Positions 1 through 7,048 of a stretch of 9,918 nt of DNA are shown piece by piece (position 1 is the stretch's first letter; every line of letters starts with the position of its first letter). The stretch comes from Acidobacteriota bacterium. Its GTDB lineage: Bacteria; Acidobacteriota; Vicinamibacteria; Vicinamibacterales; UBA823. The DNA lies in contig DODG01000257.1 of NCBI GenBank assembly GCA_003509065.1, forward strand, positions 1-9,918, written 5' to 3'. A program made the position numbers and the translations under genes. The notes beneath the pieces are model-generated. The model saw only the letters and a list, made by a program, of their open reading frames with translations, had not been told where the DNA came from and made no database searches.

Positions 1-474
1 CTGCGAGAGCGATTGGCTGCGACTGGTGCGGTGTCTGTAGATGAAAGGGTGCTTGAGATTCTCCGCGTTGAAGCGGGTCGGCCACTGTTTCCCGTGGATT
101 TGGATGAGGGAACAATACCTCTTGAAGCCGGCATTGAAGGCCGCGCCATCAGCTTGACGAAAGGATGTTACGTTGGGCAAGAGGTCATCATCAGGATTCT
201 TCACCGAGGACAAGGAAAGGTCGCTAGAAAACTCGTCGGTTTAACGGTTATGGAAGCTGCGTCAACAGTGCCGATGCGGAACGCGAAATTATTTGATAAT
301 GAAAAAGAAATTGGGCATATTACCAGCGCTGTCCAATCACCCGCGCTCGGTTGTCCAATCGCGCTTGGTTATGTTCATCGTGACTATGCAGCGCCTGGCA
401 TGCAGGTGCAAATTCAGGACCAAGCGCACGGGCAAACGGGAACAGTTACGAAACTGCCATTCATAACCCCTTAG
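1..474 (+). CDS. ygfZ: YgfZ/GcvT-like folate-binding protein, 5'-truncated
   Basis: C-terminal 157 codons of a YgfZ-family protein; the reading frame is open from base 1, so the N-terminal folate-binding half lies outside the window. The family signature K-G-C-Y-x-G-Q-E is present at visible residues 54-61 (KGCYVGQE), with the conserved cysteine encoded at 166-168. The following segment (about residues 75-157) fits the C-terminal beta-barrel of GcvT-like proteins. In the known family, YgfZ uses tetrahydrofolate and supports assembly or repair of certain Fe-S enzymes; it is a relative of the glycine-cleavage T protein but not an aminomethyltransferase. The first in-frame start-like codon is a TTG at 13, which I regard as internal. 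The gene ends in TAG and converges on the Nudix gene, overlapping its 3' end by 14 bp. Family assignment is firm; exact role is inferred. Confidence 0.9.
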   Translation: MRERLAATGAVSVDERVLEILRVEAGRPLFPVDLDEGTIPLEAGIEGRAISLTKGCYVGQEVIIRILHRGQGKVARKLVGLTVMEAASTVPMRNAKLFDNEKEIGHITSAVQSPALGCPIALGYVHRDYAAPGMQVQIQDQAHGQTGTVTKLPFITP

Positions 475-853
475 TCCCTAAGATCTCAATGAGTTTGACG
501 TCCGCGGGTGGAAAAGTTAAGTCTTTCAGTTCTTCCTGTGTGACCCATTGAATCGCCTGACCGAGACATGGACGTGGAGTTCCATGAATTTGACACTGGT
601 AGAAATGCAAGACGAGTCTACTGTCAGGATAGTCATGCTGGACCATGTGAATCTTTTTACCTACAGAAATATCAACGTCAAGTTCTTCACGAAGTTCACG
701 ACGTAGCGCGTTGCGAAGTGTTTCCCCGGGTTTACATTTGCCGCCTGGAAACTCCCAGCACCAGGCTAGGGGTCCCTCACCTTGACGTTGTGTTACAAGA
801 AATTTGCCATCACGTTGAACAACAGCAGCTACGACAGGTATTGGTTTAGACAT
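461..853 (-). CDS. mutT: MutT-type Nudix hydrolase (8-oxo-dGTP diphosphatase-like)
   Basis: Single-domain Nudix protein of about 130 residues, the usual MutT length. The Nudix box is complete: counted from the GTG at 871, G44-x5-E50-x7-R58-E59-L60-x-E62-E63, with Asp65 in place of the usual glycine, a change common in this family. The segment before it reads PVVAAVVQRDGKFLVTQR, typical of MutT. MutT enzymes hydrolyse 8-oxo-dGTP to the monophosphate and so keep oxidised guanine out of DNA. The start is taken as ATG at 853 (MSKPIPVV), which matches family N termini; an in-frame GTG at 871 would add six residues. Neither has a clear Shine-Dalgarno sequence. It lies 42 bp (ATG) or 24 bp (GTG) downstream of mutY on the same strand, so the two are probably co-transcribed. 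Substrate is inferred from family and context. Confidence 0.88.
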   Translation of the reverse strand: MSKPIPVVAAVVQRDGKFLVTQRQGEGPLAWCWEFPGGKCKPGETLRNALRRELREELDVDISVGKKIHMVQHDYPDSRLVLHFYQCQIHGTPRPCLGQAIQWVTQEELKDLTFPPADVKLIEILGTKGL

Positions 854-895
854 TCGAAATTTGAGATTCACCGGACTTGCATTATGAGGTTAATT

Positions 896-1612
896 TCACG
901 ACGGTTTAACTCCTGAGGTTAATCGCGGTGCCGAGACGCAGAAAAGTTTCATGGGGCATTGGAGGCAACGCGGATTACGAGCCGTACAGACTGTAGCTCC
1001 TAGATCCATGAGACTCTGGTTGAAGTCGTAGACATGACGCCGTGGCAACAGGGTTTCAGACAGTTGCCATAAATACCGACGCAGTGCGCTGCTCCGGTAA
1101 TCACCACGACCCACGAAGACTCTAAACAATACTCGGGCAACATTGGTATCGAGAATTGCTGCACGCTGTCCGAAAGCGAAACTTAGAATTGCTCCAACAG
1201 TGTAAGCGCCGATACCCTTAAATGACCTTAGTGTAACTTCATCCGAGGGCAGTTGACCGCCGTGCGATGAGACAACCTTACGTGCAATAGTAAGCAGCCG
1301 TTTTGGTCTAATGTTGTAGCCCAAAGGGTACCAGGCACGGAGGACGTCTCGAAGTCGAGCCTTGGACAGCGTTTCGAATGTTGGATAGCGTCTGATCCAA
1401 AATTCATACTTAGGAATTACGCGATCGACTTGAGTCTGTTGGAGCATAATTTCAGAGACTAGAACGCGGTACGGATCAACAGTATGGCGCCAAGGGAGAT
1501 CCCGTCCGTAACGGCCATACCAACTAAGTAACCGTCGTCGAAAGCGTTGACGCTGCGCTGGATCAGGCAGTTTGTGTCGGTAGCGGTACTTTTTAGTTTT
1601 ACGTTTAGCCAT
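896..1612 (-). CDS. mutY: Short MutY-type adenine DNA glycosylase lacking the C-terminal domain
   Basis: HhH-GPD base-excision glycosylase of 238 residues. Visible features in order: catalytic Glu54 in SEIMLQQT (51-60 region); helix-hairpin-helix motif FKGIGAYTVGAI at 131-142; catalytic Asp155 in ILDTNVARV; and a [4Fe-4S] cysteine set C209-x6-C216-x2-C219-x5-C225. These match MutY, which removes adenine mispaired with 8-oxoguanine. MutY proteins are often about 350 residues and carry a C-terminal MutT-like domain that reads 8-oxoG; this one stops 13 residues after the last cluster cysteine and has no such domain. The LDTN form of the Asp motif and the short length resemble actinobacterial MutY. 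The first 14 residues are Lys/Arg-rich. A separate mutT follows directly downstream. It is divergent from the cobalamin adenosyltransferase gene. A related mismatch glycosylase specificity cannot be excluded. Confidence 0.9.
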   Translation of the reverse strand: MAKRKTKKYRYRHKLPDPAQRQRFRRRLLSWYGRYGRDLPWRHTVDPYRVLVSEIMLQQTQVDRVIPKYEFWIRRYPTFETLSKARLRDVLRAWYPLGYNIRPKRLLTIARKVVSSHGGQLPSDEVTLRSFKGIGAYTVGAILSFAFGQRAAILDTNVARVLFRVFVGRGDYRSSALRRYLWQLSETLLPRRHVYDFNQSLMDLGATVCTARNPRCLQCPMKLFCVSAPRLTSGVKPS

Positions 1613-1629
1613 TCATCTTCAAGGAAGGG

Positions 1630-1635
1630 TACTAT
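1630..1635 (+). promoter_or_regulatory. Putative -10 element for pduO
   Basis: TACTAT lies 9 nt before the pduO ATG. A transcript starting about 7 nt after it would have a leader of only 2-3 nt. No Shine-Dalgarno sequence lies between it and the start codon. No clear -35 box was found. Confidence 0.35.
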
Positions 1636-1636
1636 A
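1631..1636 (-). promoter_or_regulatory. Putative -10 element for mutY-mutT
   Basis: On the minus strand the hexamer reads TATAGT (5 of 6 to TATAAT). It lies 18 nt before the mutY ATG, predicting a leader of about 11 nt. No convincing -35 was seen. It overlaps the opposite-strand hexamer assigned to pduO. Confidence 0.35.
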
Positions 1637-1644
1637 GATGTGCC

Positions 1645-2184
1645 ATGAAGCTTTATACACGCACGGGCGATGCAGGTGAAACTGGGTTTCTCGACGGGTC
1701 TCGGGTAGCAAAATCCGACCCCCGAGTTGAGGCCTACGGCGCTCTTGACGAACTTAACGCGATCCTCGGAGTTGCGTGCACACAGACACAGGAAGCGGAC
1801 ATCCTCGAAATTTTGGTTGCAGTGCAAAAAGATTTAATGGCCTTAGGCACCCAGCTCGCCGATCCAAACACCCACACTGCCAGTGGCATTCAGAAGGCAC
1901 TATTAGATGATACTGATGTGCAACGTCTTGAATCTTGGATCGATGTGTTGACAACTGAGACGCCACCCCTTCGTCGATTTATTTTACCTGGCGGCTCATC
2001 ATCTGCAGCCGCATTGCATCTAGCTAGAACGGTCTGTCGGAGGGCTGAACGTCGGATGGTTGCACTTGGGGCAGGTCAAGTGAAAGGCCCGTTGTTGCGT
2101 TACATTAATCGGCTCTCTGATTTGTTGTTTGCTGCCGCCCGAGTTCTGAATCTCCGGGCTGGTGTCTCAGAACCTGAATGGTGA
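1645..2184 (+). CDS. pduO: PduO-type cob(I)alamin adenosyltransferase
   Basis: A 179-residue protein of usual length for PduO/MMAB-type ATP:corrinoid adenosyltransferases, which transfer the 5'-deoxyadenosyl group of ATP to cob(I)alamin to make adenosylcobalamin. The N-terminal nucleotide-binding signature YTRTGDAGETGFLDG (residues 4-18) is followed by RVEAYGALDELN (27-38). Further conserved blocks are FILPGG at 112-117, RTVCRRAER at 128-136 and YINRLSDLLF at 153-162, covering the five-helix bundle that trimerises in this family. Start ATG at 1645 gives the expected N terminus MKLYTRTGD. It stands alone between the divergent mutY and a convergent gene; no cobalamin biosynthesis or B12-dependent enzyme gene is in view, so its use (corrinoid salvage, mutase or ribonucleotide reductase support) cannot be told. 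The symbol denotes the family type, not propanediol use. Confidence 0.93.
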   Translation: MKLYTRTGDAGETGFLDGSRVAKSDPRVEAYGALDELNAILGVACTQTQEADILEILVAVQKDLMALGTQLADPNTHTASGIQKALLDDTDVQRLESWIDVLTTETPPLRRFILPGGSSSAAALHLARTVCRRAERRMVALGAGQVKGPLLRYINRLSDLLFAAARVLNLRAGVSEPEW

Positions 2185-2226
2185 ACCTTAAGTTTTTGTG
2201 ATTTATCATGAAACATCTCGGCAAGC

Positions 2227-2724
2227 CTACTTTTGCTTGTCGCGTGTCCGGATATTGCTCTTTATGGCGTCGAATATTTTTTTTGCCAACTCCTGAGAAA
2301 CTCGTTCCCGAATCGAGCCACATTCAATCAGTATTACGTCCGAGGTGGTCTCGACAACCACGTCCCACCGATCGTGCGCGATACCTTCAGGATGGTCTTT
2401 TACACTTGCAGGTATTGCGTTGGTGTCTGTTAGAAATTCCTTCGAGGAATGTGCGGCGATGGTTGAACCGTTGATTAGCAATTTCACGGCTTTTATCGAC
2501 GCCTTGTCTATCGATTGATTGCCGCGCAAAAAATGGGTGACGTTTTCACTGAACAACGTCATGTTCGAGCCCATTGGTATCTCTGCAATTACGGAATGTC
2601 CTCGCGCGACCAATTGGTCACGCTTTGACTTCCAACGCTTGCGATAAAACCCCAGCGTAGTTATTAGGCTACCTGCGAACAATAGTAGAAAAAGCGCCAC
2701 GACACCGGCTATGACATCTCGCAT
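2227..2724 (-). CDS. Membrane-anchored protein of unknown function
   Basis: I do not recognise a family for this 165-residue protein. Residues about 4-27 form one hydrophobic segment (VIAGVVALFLLLFAGSLITTLGFY) followed at once by a strongly basic stretch RKRWKSKR, which by the positive-inside rule would keep the remainder in the cytoplasm. The rest (about 36-165) is mixed alpha/beta in appearance, with a strand-like WDVVVETTSDVILIECG and an amphipathic helix RERVSQELAKKIFDAI near the end; no catalytic motif or cysteine cluster is visible. It lies 55 bp downstream of the squalene/phytoene synthase family gene on the same strand and may be the last gene of that unit, although a possible promoter lies in the gap. 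It converges on pduO with 42 bp between stops. Composition resembles its neighbours, so I take it as a real gene. Confidence 0.75.
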   Translation of the reverse strand: MRDVIAGVVALFLLLFAGSLITTLGFYRKRWKSKRDQLVARGHSVIAEIPMGSNMTLFSENVTHFLRGNQSIDKASIKAVKLLINGSTIAAHSSKEFLTDTNAIPASVKDHPEGIAHDRWDVVVETTSDVILIECGSIRERVSQELAKKIFDAIKSNIRTRDKQK

Positions 2725-2739
2725 TTTGTGATGCTATCA

Positions 2740-2770
2740 GTATTAATCAGTAACGATACAAGGGTCTCAA
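2740..2770 (-). promoter_or_regulatory. Possible promoter before the unknown membrane protein gene
   Basis: On the minus strand TTGAGA (2770-2765) and TAATAC (2745-2740) are separated by 19 nt, a little longer than usual. The -10-like hexamer lies 15 nt before the ATG, giving a leader of about 9 nt. Weak match; the gene could equally be read through from upstream. Confidence 0.22.
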
Positions 2771-2779
2771 TTCGGAAGT

Positions 2780-3802
2780 TTAAGAAAACTTGCTGAGTGT
2801 TCTCAGAGCAACATCACGCGCTAGAGATTCCTTCTCGGTAGTTGTCAAGCGATGTTGTTCGGTCATGAGGTCGTAAGAGCAGGCAATAATTTTTGCGATT
2901 GTTTCTGAATAAATACGGATGATTAACTCCAATACGAACAAGCGATCAGGGCTCAGTCGATTCTGAAGTGTACCAGCAACAAGTTTGCCCTCTTCTAACA
3001 TTATCTGTGCGCGATCTACGAGGTCACGTACCAGATCCTTGAGGGGTTGACTTGCGCGACCGGCTGCCAAATCGGTTGCGAGCAACTGTTCGCTTACACC
3101 ACGGTGCGCCATATCGTCACCTGCTAGGTACAGCAAGCCGGTTTTACCAGTCTCGAGGTCTCGCCGCAGGTCTCGCAAAACGTGCACAATATAGGCGAAT
3201 AAACCTAGTTTCTGACCACAAGAGTCGAGCATGAAGTCAGATGCAACCCGAAACACCTCATCGTTATCACTCCGTTCAGAAGCGATGAGATATAGATAGA
3301 CTGTGGTCGGTGCAACTGTTGCGCCTTGCGCATACCGTACGAAGTCGCTGTATGTTTCAAATCTTGTTCTTCGAAGATCTTCTCCCATGGCATCGAAGAA
3401 GTTGTCCCAAAGCTGGCGCTTTACAGGAAATTGTTTATAAGCACGTGAGAATGCATCAAATAATTCTGGAGCACGGGGATCGCGACACATCTCTAGATCG
3501 TGCAGGTTAGGACTTTTCTGACTAAGTGTCGCTTCAACAAGGCGCTGCCATGCGTCCAAAACCGTGCGTTCAAGGATGGCTTCTTCTTTGGGACACCCTT
3601 GGGCGAGGACTTCATCAACACGGTCGTCGACTACACGCATGATTGCGTAAAGCGCACAGAACGCTCGATAACGTTCCGGATCAACAAAAAAGCAACTTGT
3701 TCTATAGAGGTTGTTAAAATCTTTTGCTGCGATAGCCTCAGCGGTACCATCAGCACCAGAAAGTGATCCTGGACGCCAGATTGGGCCAAAATTGGGGTTC
3801 AT
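2780..3802 (-). CDS. Squalene/phytoene synthase family prenyltransferase
   Basis: A 340-residue head-to-head (trans) prenyl-diphosphate condensing enzyme. The two aspartate-rich, Mg-diphosphate-binding motifs are present: DDRVD at residues 59-63, preceded by ALYAIMRVV, and DLRRD at 211-215 in HVLRDLRRDLETGK. The family condenses two farnesyl or geranylgeranyl diphosphates to squalene or phytoene. The segment normally read as Y-x-x-x-V-A-G-x-V-G is divergent here (YAQGATVAPTTVYLYL, 157-172), so this is a side branch rather than a typical CrtB or squalene synthase, and the product cannot be predicted. It starts at the ATG of an ATGA overlap with the stop of the upstream flavoprotein gene, indicating translational coupling. 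The pairing with a geranylgeranyl-reductase-like enzyme suggests a shared isoprenoid route. No cyclase, desaturase or HpnC/HpnE partner is in view. Confidence 0.87.
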   Translation of the reverse strand: MNPNFGPIWRPGSLSGADGTAEAIAAKDFNNLYRTSCFFVDPERYRAFCALYAIMRVVDDRVDEVLAQGCPKEEAILERTVLDAWQRLVEATLSQKSPNLHDLEMCRDPRAPELFDAFSRAYKQFPVKRQLWDNFFDAMGEDLRRTRFETYSDFVRYAQGATVAPTTVYLYLIASERSDNDEVFRVASDFMLDSCGQKLGLFAYIVHVLRDLRRDLETGKTGLLYLAGDDMAHRGVSEQLLATDLAAGRASQPLKDLVRDLVDRAQIMLEEGKLVAGTLQNRLSPDRLFVLELIIRIYSETIAKIIACSYDLMTEQHRLTTTEKESLARDVALRTLSKFS

Positions 3803-5070
3803 CCTGCGGGTCCACTCATACGTTGTTGGTCCGCACCACGATTACTTAATTGACTTCGGATGATTCTGCTGAAAAGACCAGGCCGCATAACGTTACTGCG
3901 AGGTAGGGCATGTCCAATGATGCTCATCACCTCGTCCGCCCAAAGATGATTATGAGCTGCATGAAGCATGATTTTATCCAAAAGCCTTTGGTCGTGATGT
4001 AATCGCTGAAATAACCGCCCCAACACGAAATCTAGCCCAAAAGCTTTCCGCCAAGCTTTCTCATAGCTCCGGAGTGGCATCTGGTGATGAAGAAACATGC
4101 CTGATAGCAGTGCATGGTGACTCGCGGTGCTAGCCAGAAGGCCACTACTGACAGCTGTATGTATTCCATGACCTGTAAATGGGTCTACGAAGCCGGCGGC
4201 ATCACCCACCAATAAAAGGCCGTCCGTCACAGTTCGCCGAGTTAGGCGTGGACCGGGCAGTAACCAACCTGCCATGGGGGCACAACCATCCAGATTGACA
4301 CGTTGTCCGATTCTCTTACGAAATATACTTTCGAGGTTGGTTCGTGTCGGCCTGTTCGGTGAATCAAAGGTACCAATACCGACATTTGCCATTCCATGCG
4401 GGCCAGGTACCAGCCAGCAGCAACCCCTTTTTAGATCAGCATCTGCGAATACCTCAAAAATTCGTTCTTGTTTGGGATATTGCACATAAGTCCGAAGTGC
4501 AACGCTATAACCTCGATTAGAATTTCTCGGTTGCTGAAGTCCGCTGCGCTGTCCAAAACGGCTAAATGCGCCGTTGGCAGCGATGACCAAGGGTGCATGA
4601 TAGTTGTTTACGTTCGACCTATTTCGAACTTTGACGATATTAACTTGTTTCTGTTGATCCCAAGTGACTTCCTCAACGGAGTGGCGTTCACGCAAGTCGG
4701 CACCACATCCCTCAGCATGGCGTGCCAGACGTTCATCGAATAATACTCGAGGTAAGATTCGCCACGGTTGATGGTTACCTTGTCGATCACGGAATGTTCC
4801 GGTTGCATGAATATTTGTCGCCGTAGTGAATCCGCACCCATGAATCGTAGCCGCATCGCCGGCCAGAATATCGAGGCTGGTTCCAATGGCACTTAAGGGT
4901 TTCTGGAGAGATGGTAAAAGTACGTCACCACAAACCTTATCGCGTGGAAAACTTGCGCGTTCCAGCAGTAAGACACGATGACCGCGCCGGGCAAGGTCGG
5001 CAGCCGCTGAGCTGCCGGCCGGACCCGCCCCGACGACAATAACATCGGCATCCCAAGATTGTCGTAACAT
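3799..5070 (-). CDS. Geranylgeranyl reductase family FAD-dependent oxidoreductase
   Basis: Flavoprotein of about 423 residues (453 if begun at the ATG at 5160). Numbered from 5160: Rossmann FAD motif GAGPAG at 44-49 after the strand DADVIVV; ribose-binding acid in LLLER (64-68); family motif KVCGD at 75-79; and the second FAD motif GDAAGFVDPFTGHGI at 319-333. These define the ChlP/geranylgeranyl reductase branch of the p-hydroxybenzoate hydroxylase fold, whose members saturate double bonds of prenyl chains in chlorophyll, archaeal lipids or quinone side chains; some relatives act as halogenases or hydroxylases. I prefer ATG 5070 because family members begin only a few residues before the Rossmann strand, and the extra 30 residues are Arg/Ser-rich and without pattern; no Shine-Dalgarno sequence settles it. 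Its stop overlaps the next gene's ATG. Substrate is inferred from that prenyl synthase neighbour. Confidence 0.85.
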   Translation of the reverse strand: MLRQSWDADVIVVGAGPAGSSAAADLARRGHRVLLLERASFPRDKVCGDVLLPSLQKPLSAIGTSLDILAGDAATIHGCGFTTATNIHATGTFRDRQGNHQPWRILPRVLFDERLARHAEGCGADLRERHSVEEVTWDQQKQVNIVKVRNRSNVNNYHAPLVIAANGAFSRFGQRSGLQQPRNSNRGYSVALRTYVQYPKQERIFEVFADADLKRGCCWLVPGPHGMANVGIGTFDSPNRPTRTNLESIFRKRIGQRVNLDGCAPMAGWLLPGPRLTRRTVTDGLLLVGDAAGFVDPFTGHGIHTAVSSGLLASTASHHALLSGMFLHHQMPLRSYEKAWRKAFGLDFVLGRLFQRLHHDQRLLDKIMLHAAHNHLWADEVMSIIGHALPRSNVMRPGLFSRIIRSQLSNRGADQQRMSGPAG

Positions 5071-5204
5071 GTGAGCAGGTAGGAGTCTCCCACGGATCCT
5101 GCGGGAATAGCAATGATCGCTAGAGCTACGATCTGTTGCTTTACGTCGTTTGACAGGCATACTTCTAGTTCATTGATTGTGTGTCCAGCCTTGGTTGATA
5201 AACT

Positions 5205-5234
5205 ATGACCGAGGTTATACCTAAGGGATATTAA
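5205..5234 (+). promoter_or_regulatory. Putative promoter of thiI, leaderless
   Basis: ATGACC (5205-5210) and TATTAA (5229-5234) are 18 nt apart, each matching 4 of 6 or slightly better to the sigma-70 boxes. Only 6 nt separate the -10-like hexamer from the thiI ATG, so transcription would begin at or next to the start codon. An AAGGGA further upstream is too far from the ATG (13 nt) to be a normal ribosome binding site. Confidence 0.4.
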
Positions 5235-5240
5235 TCAGCG

Positions 5241-6422
5241 ATGCAGTCGATTGTCGTTCACTACCAAGAACTTGCACTGAAGGGCAAAAACAGGCCTTGG
5301 TTTATCGCTCGCCTTGTCAGAAATCTCAAAGAAGCGACGGCTGATCTTAATGTGATTTCAGTACGGGCCCTCTCGGGTCGTATTGAAATGGTGTTGGGTG
5401 TCGAGACTGAATGGCCGCTTGTTCGAGAACGGGTCACTAAGATTTTTGGCGTGGCTAATTTTGCGTTAGCTCGACGCGTAACTGGTGACCTTGATGCTGT
5501 CGCGGGTTCTATTTTGGACGATCTTGCCGATACTCAAACTAATAGTTTTCGCGTCAAAACACGTCGCACTGACAAACGATATCCATTGACTTCGCCTCAA
5601 ATTGATCGAGAGATAGGCGGACGTATCAAGAGGGTAAAGGGATGGCCTGTAAATCTCTCACTTCCGGACCTGACTATTTATGTTGAGATGCTTACCGATA
5701 GCACATTCTATTATTTCGACAAGATTCCGGGGCCAGGTGGACTACCTAGCGGAGTGAGTGGTCGAGTGCTGTGCCTCCAATCGGGCGGCATCGATTCACC
5801 TGTTGCGGCCTACCGGATGATGAAGCGTGGATGCCGCGTGCAATTCATTCATTTTCATAGCTATCCAATTCTTTCAAAAGCTTCTCAGGACAAAGTTCAG
5901 GAAATAGTGATGCTGCTGACAAAGCACCAGTTGCACTCTCGTCTATTTATGGTGGCGTTTGGAGAAATTCAGCGACAGGTTGTCTTACGAGTGCCGCCTC
6001 CCCTGCGCGTCGTTGTGTACCGACGTCTAATGCTGCGCATAGCCGACCACTTTGCGCGTCAACAGAAGGCGAAAGCCCTCGTTACCGGAGAGGTCATGGG
6101 GCAGGTTGCATCGCAAACTCTCGACAATATTTCGACCATTAGTGCCGTTACTAACCTGCCCATCTTTCGACCTTTAATCGGTCTTGACAAGGAAGAGATC
6201 ACAATCGAGGCGCGTAAGATCGAAACATACCCTATTTCGATTATTCCCGACCAGGATTGTTGCCAACTCTTTATACCTAAGCATCCTTCAACCAAGGCCA
6301 AATTGCAGGCAGTACAAGAAGCCGAGAGTGGATTACCGGTTGACGATTTGGTCCATCAAGCCGTAGGTGAAGTAGTCCGTGAAGACATGACCTTTCCAGG
6401 TCAGAGTCAAGTTACGGACTAG
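5241..6422 (+). CDS. thiI: ThiI tRNA 4-thiouridine synthase, form without rhodanese domain
   Basis: A 393-residue ThiI. It begins with the typical HYQELALKGKNRPWF (residues 7-21); a ferredoxin-like plus THUMP RNA-binding region spans roughly 1-165; the PP-loop ATP pyrophosphatase motif SGGIDS is at 181-186; and the tail carries DQDCCQLFIPKHP (337-349). ThiI adenylates U8 of tRNA and transfers sulfur from a cysteine-desulfurase persulfide to make 4-thiouridine; some ThiI proteins also supply sulfur for the thiamine thiazole. E. coli ThiI is longer (about 480 residues) because of a C-terminal rhodanese domain with the sulfur-accepting cysteine. That domain is absent, and Cys340/Cys341 match the DCC motif of the short Bacillus-type form. 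No cysteine desulfurase gene is adjacent. It is divergent from the flavoprotein gene and convergent with the zinc-ribbon Nudix gene (31 bp apart). Confidence 0.95.
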   Translation: MQSIVVHYQELALKGKNRPWFIARLVRNLKEATADLNVISVRALSGRIEMVLGVETEWPLVRERVTKIFGVANFALARRVTGDLDAVAGSILDDLADTQTNSFRVKTRRTDKRYPLTSPQIDREIGGRIKRVKGWPVNLSLPDLTIYVEMLTDSTFYYFDKIPGPGGLPSGVSGRVLCLQSGGIDSPVAAYRMMKRGCRVQFIHFHSYPILSKASQDKVQEIVMLLTKHQLHSRLFMVAFGEIQRQVVLRVPPPLRVVVYRRLMLRIADHFARQQKAKALVTGEVMGQVASQTLDNISTISAVTNLPIFRPLIGLDKEEITIEARKIETYPISIIPDQDCCQLFIPKHPSTKAKLQAVQEAESGLPVDDLVHQAVGEVVREDMTFPGQSQVTD

Positions 6423-6453
6423 TCAATACTATTGCTTACACTGTAATTGGGCG

Positions 6454-6990
6454 TTACCTGTTTAACGGATGGAGGATGCCATCCAAATAGTCATGCAGAG
6501 CATCTTGAGTGCTACGAAAAGCCAGTTCTTCCCAGGGAATCGCACTGACTTCAAATAGCTTGATTTCCAGAGATTCGTCGTCGGTGCAGAGTTCACCACC
6601 TGTTGCGGTTGCAGCGTACACCACAATGATGGGCGTCCGACCTCGATAGGAATAGATGTTAATCAGGCCGTCAATCCGAACTTGAAGACCTGATTCTTCA
6701 AGTGCTTCTCTTTGAGCGGCACCCACGATCTCTTCGCCTCGGTCAACGTAACCCCCAGGAAACACCCACTTGCCGTATCCGGGTTCGATCCCGCGTCGGA
6801 CAAACACAATCCGTCCGTCAGTTGCTTTAATAATTGTTCCCACGGCAAGTTTAGGATCAAGATAGAAGATATAGCCGCACAAGCTGCAAAGAAGTCTTTT
6901 GGGTTCCCCTTCTTTTAACAGCCGGTGTTCGAGTTTAGCGCTGCAGACTGGGCAGAAGCGGTATTCTGGGGAATGCTGGCTATCTATCAT
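6454..6990 (-). CDS. Zinc-ribbon Nudix hydrolase
   Basis: About 178 residues from the ATG at 6990. Residues 12-38 hold a four-cysteine zinc ribbon (C13-x2-C16 and C35-x2-C38: FCPVC and LCSLC), followed by DPKLAVGTII and a Nudix domain with a full box: G80-x5-E86-x7-R94-E95-A96-x-E98-E99-x-G101. The preceding VRRGIEPGYGKWVFPGGY is typical of this group. Nudix enzymes cleave nucleoside diphosphates linked to another moiety; the zinc ribbon recalls NADH pyrophosphatase (NudC), but the SQPWPFPxS motif that marks NudC downstream of the box was not found, so substrate is open. A TTG at 7053 could extend the frame by 21 residues into the divergent pdf start region, but the ATG fits family N termini better. 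It is divergent from pdf and convergent with thiI. Confidence 0.87.
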   Translation of the reverse strand: MIDSQHSPEYRFCPVCSAKLEHRLLKEGEPKRLLCSLCGYIFYLDPKLAVGTIIKATDGRIVFVRRGIEPGYGKWVFPGGYVDRGEEIVGAAQREALEESGLQVRIDGLINIYSYRGRTPIIVVYAATATGGELCTDDESLEIKLFEVSAIPWEELAFRSTQDALHDYLDGILHPLNR

Positions 6991-7042
6991 CTGGTGCCAC
7001 AGTCGTGTCAGATGTGCCGAAAAAAGCGTGGCCAACGTACCG

Positions 7043-7048
7043 TATAAT
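7043..7048 (+). promoter_or_regulatory. Putative -10 element of pdf, leaderless
   Basis: A perfect TATAAT lies 7 nt before the deformylase ATG at 7056, placing the expected transcription start at the start codon. No Shine-Dalgarno sequence is present and no -35 box is evident. The element supports 7056 over the GTG at 7005 as the true start. Confidence 0.5.

Noticed and set aside
568..849. Plus-strand open frame of 93 codons opposite mutT
   Set aside because: It is the antisense of a gene with a complete Nudix box and has no family-like pattern of its own.
2222..2239. CAAGC/GCTTG hairpin at the pduO-unknown convergent gap as a terminator
   Set aside because: Only 5 bp of stem with an 8-nt loop and no T-run on either side; it also overlaps coding sequence.
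3500..3766. Plus-strand open frame of 88 codons opposite the prenyl synthase gene
   Set aside because: It covers the strand opposite the DDRVD-containing region of a well-supported gene and shows no recognisable motif.
5071..5160. Thirty-residue N-terminal extension of the flavoprotein (ATG at 5160) as a signal or targeting peptide
   Set aside because: It is Arg/Ser-rich without a hydrophobic core or a twin-arginine signal pattern, and the enzyme family starts near the Rossmann strand; taken as untranslated, with some doubt.
6454..6990. Assignment of the zinc-ribbon Nudix protein as NudC (NADH pyrophosphatase)
   Set aside because: The zinc ribbon fits, but the diagnostic motif after the Nudix box was not found and the protein is shorter than NudC.
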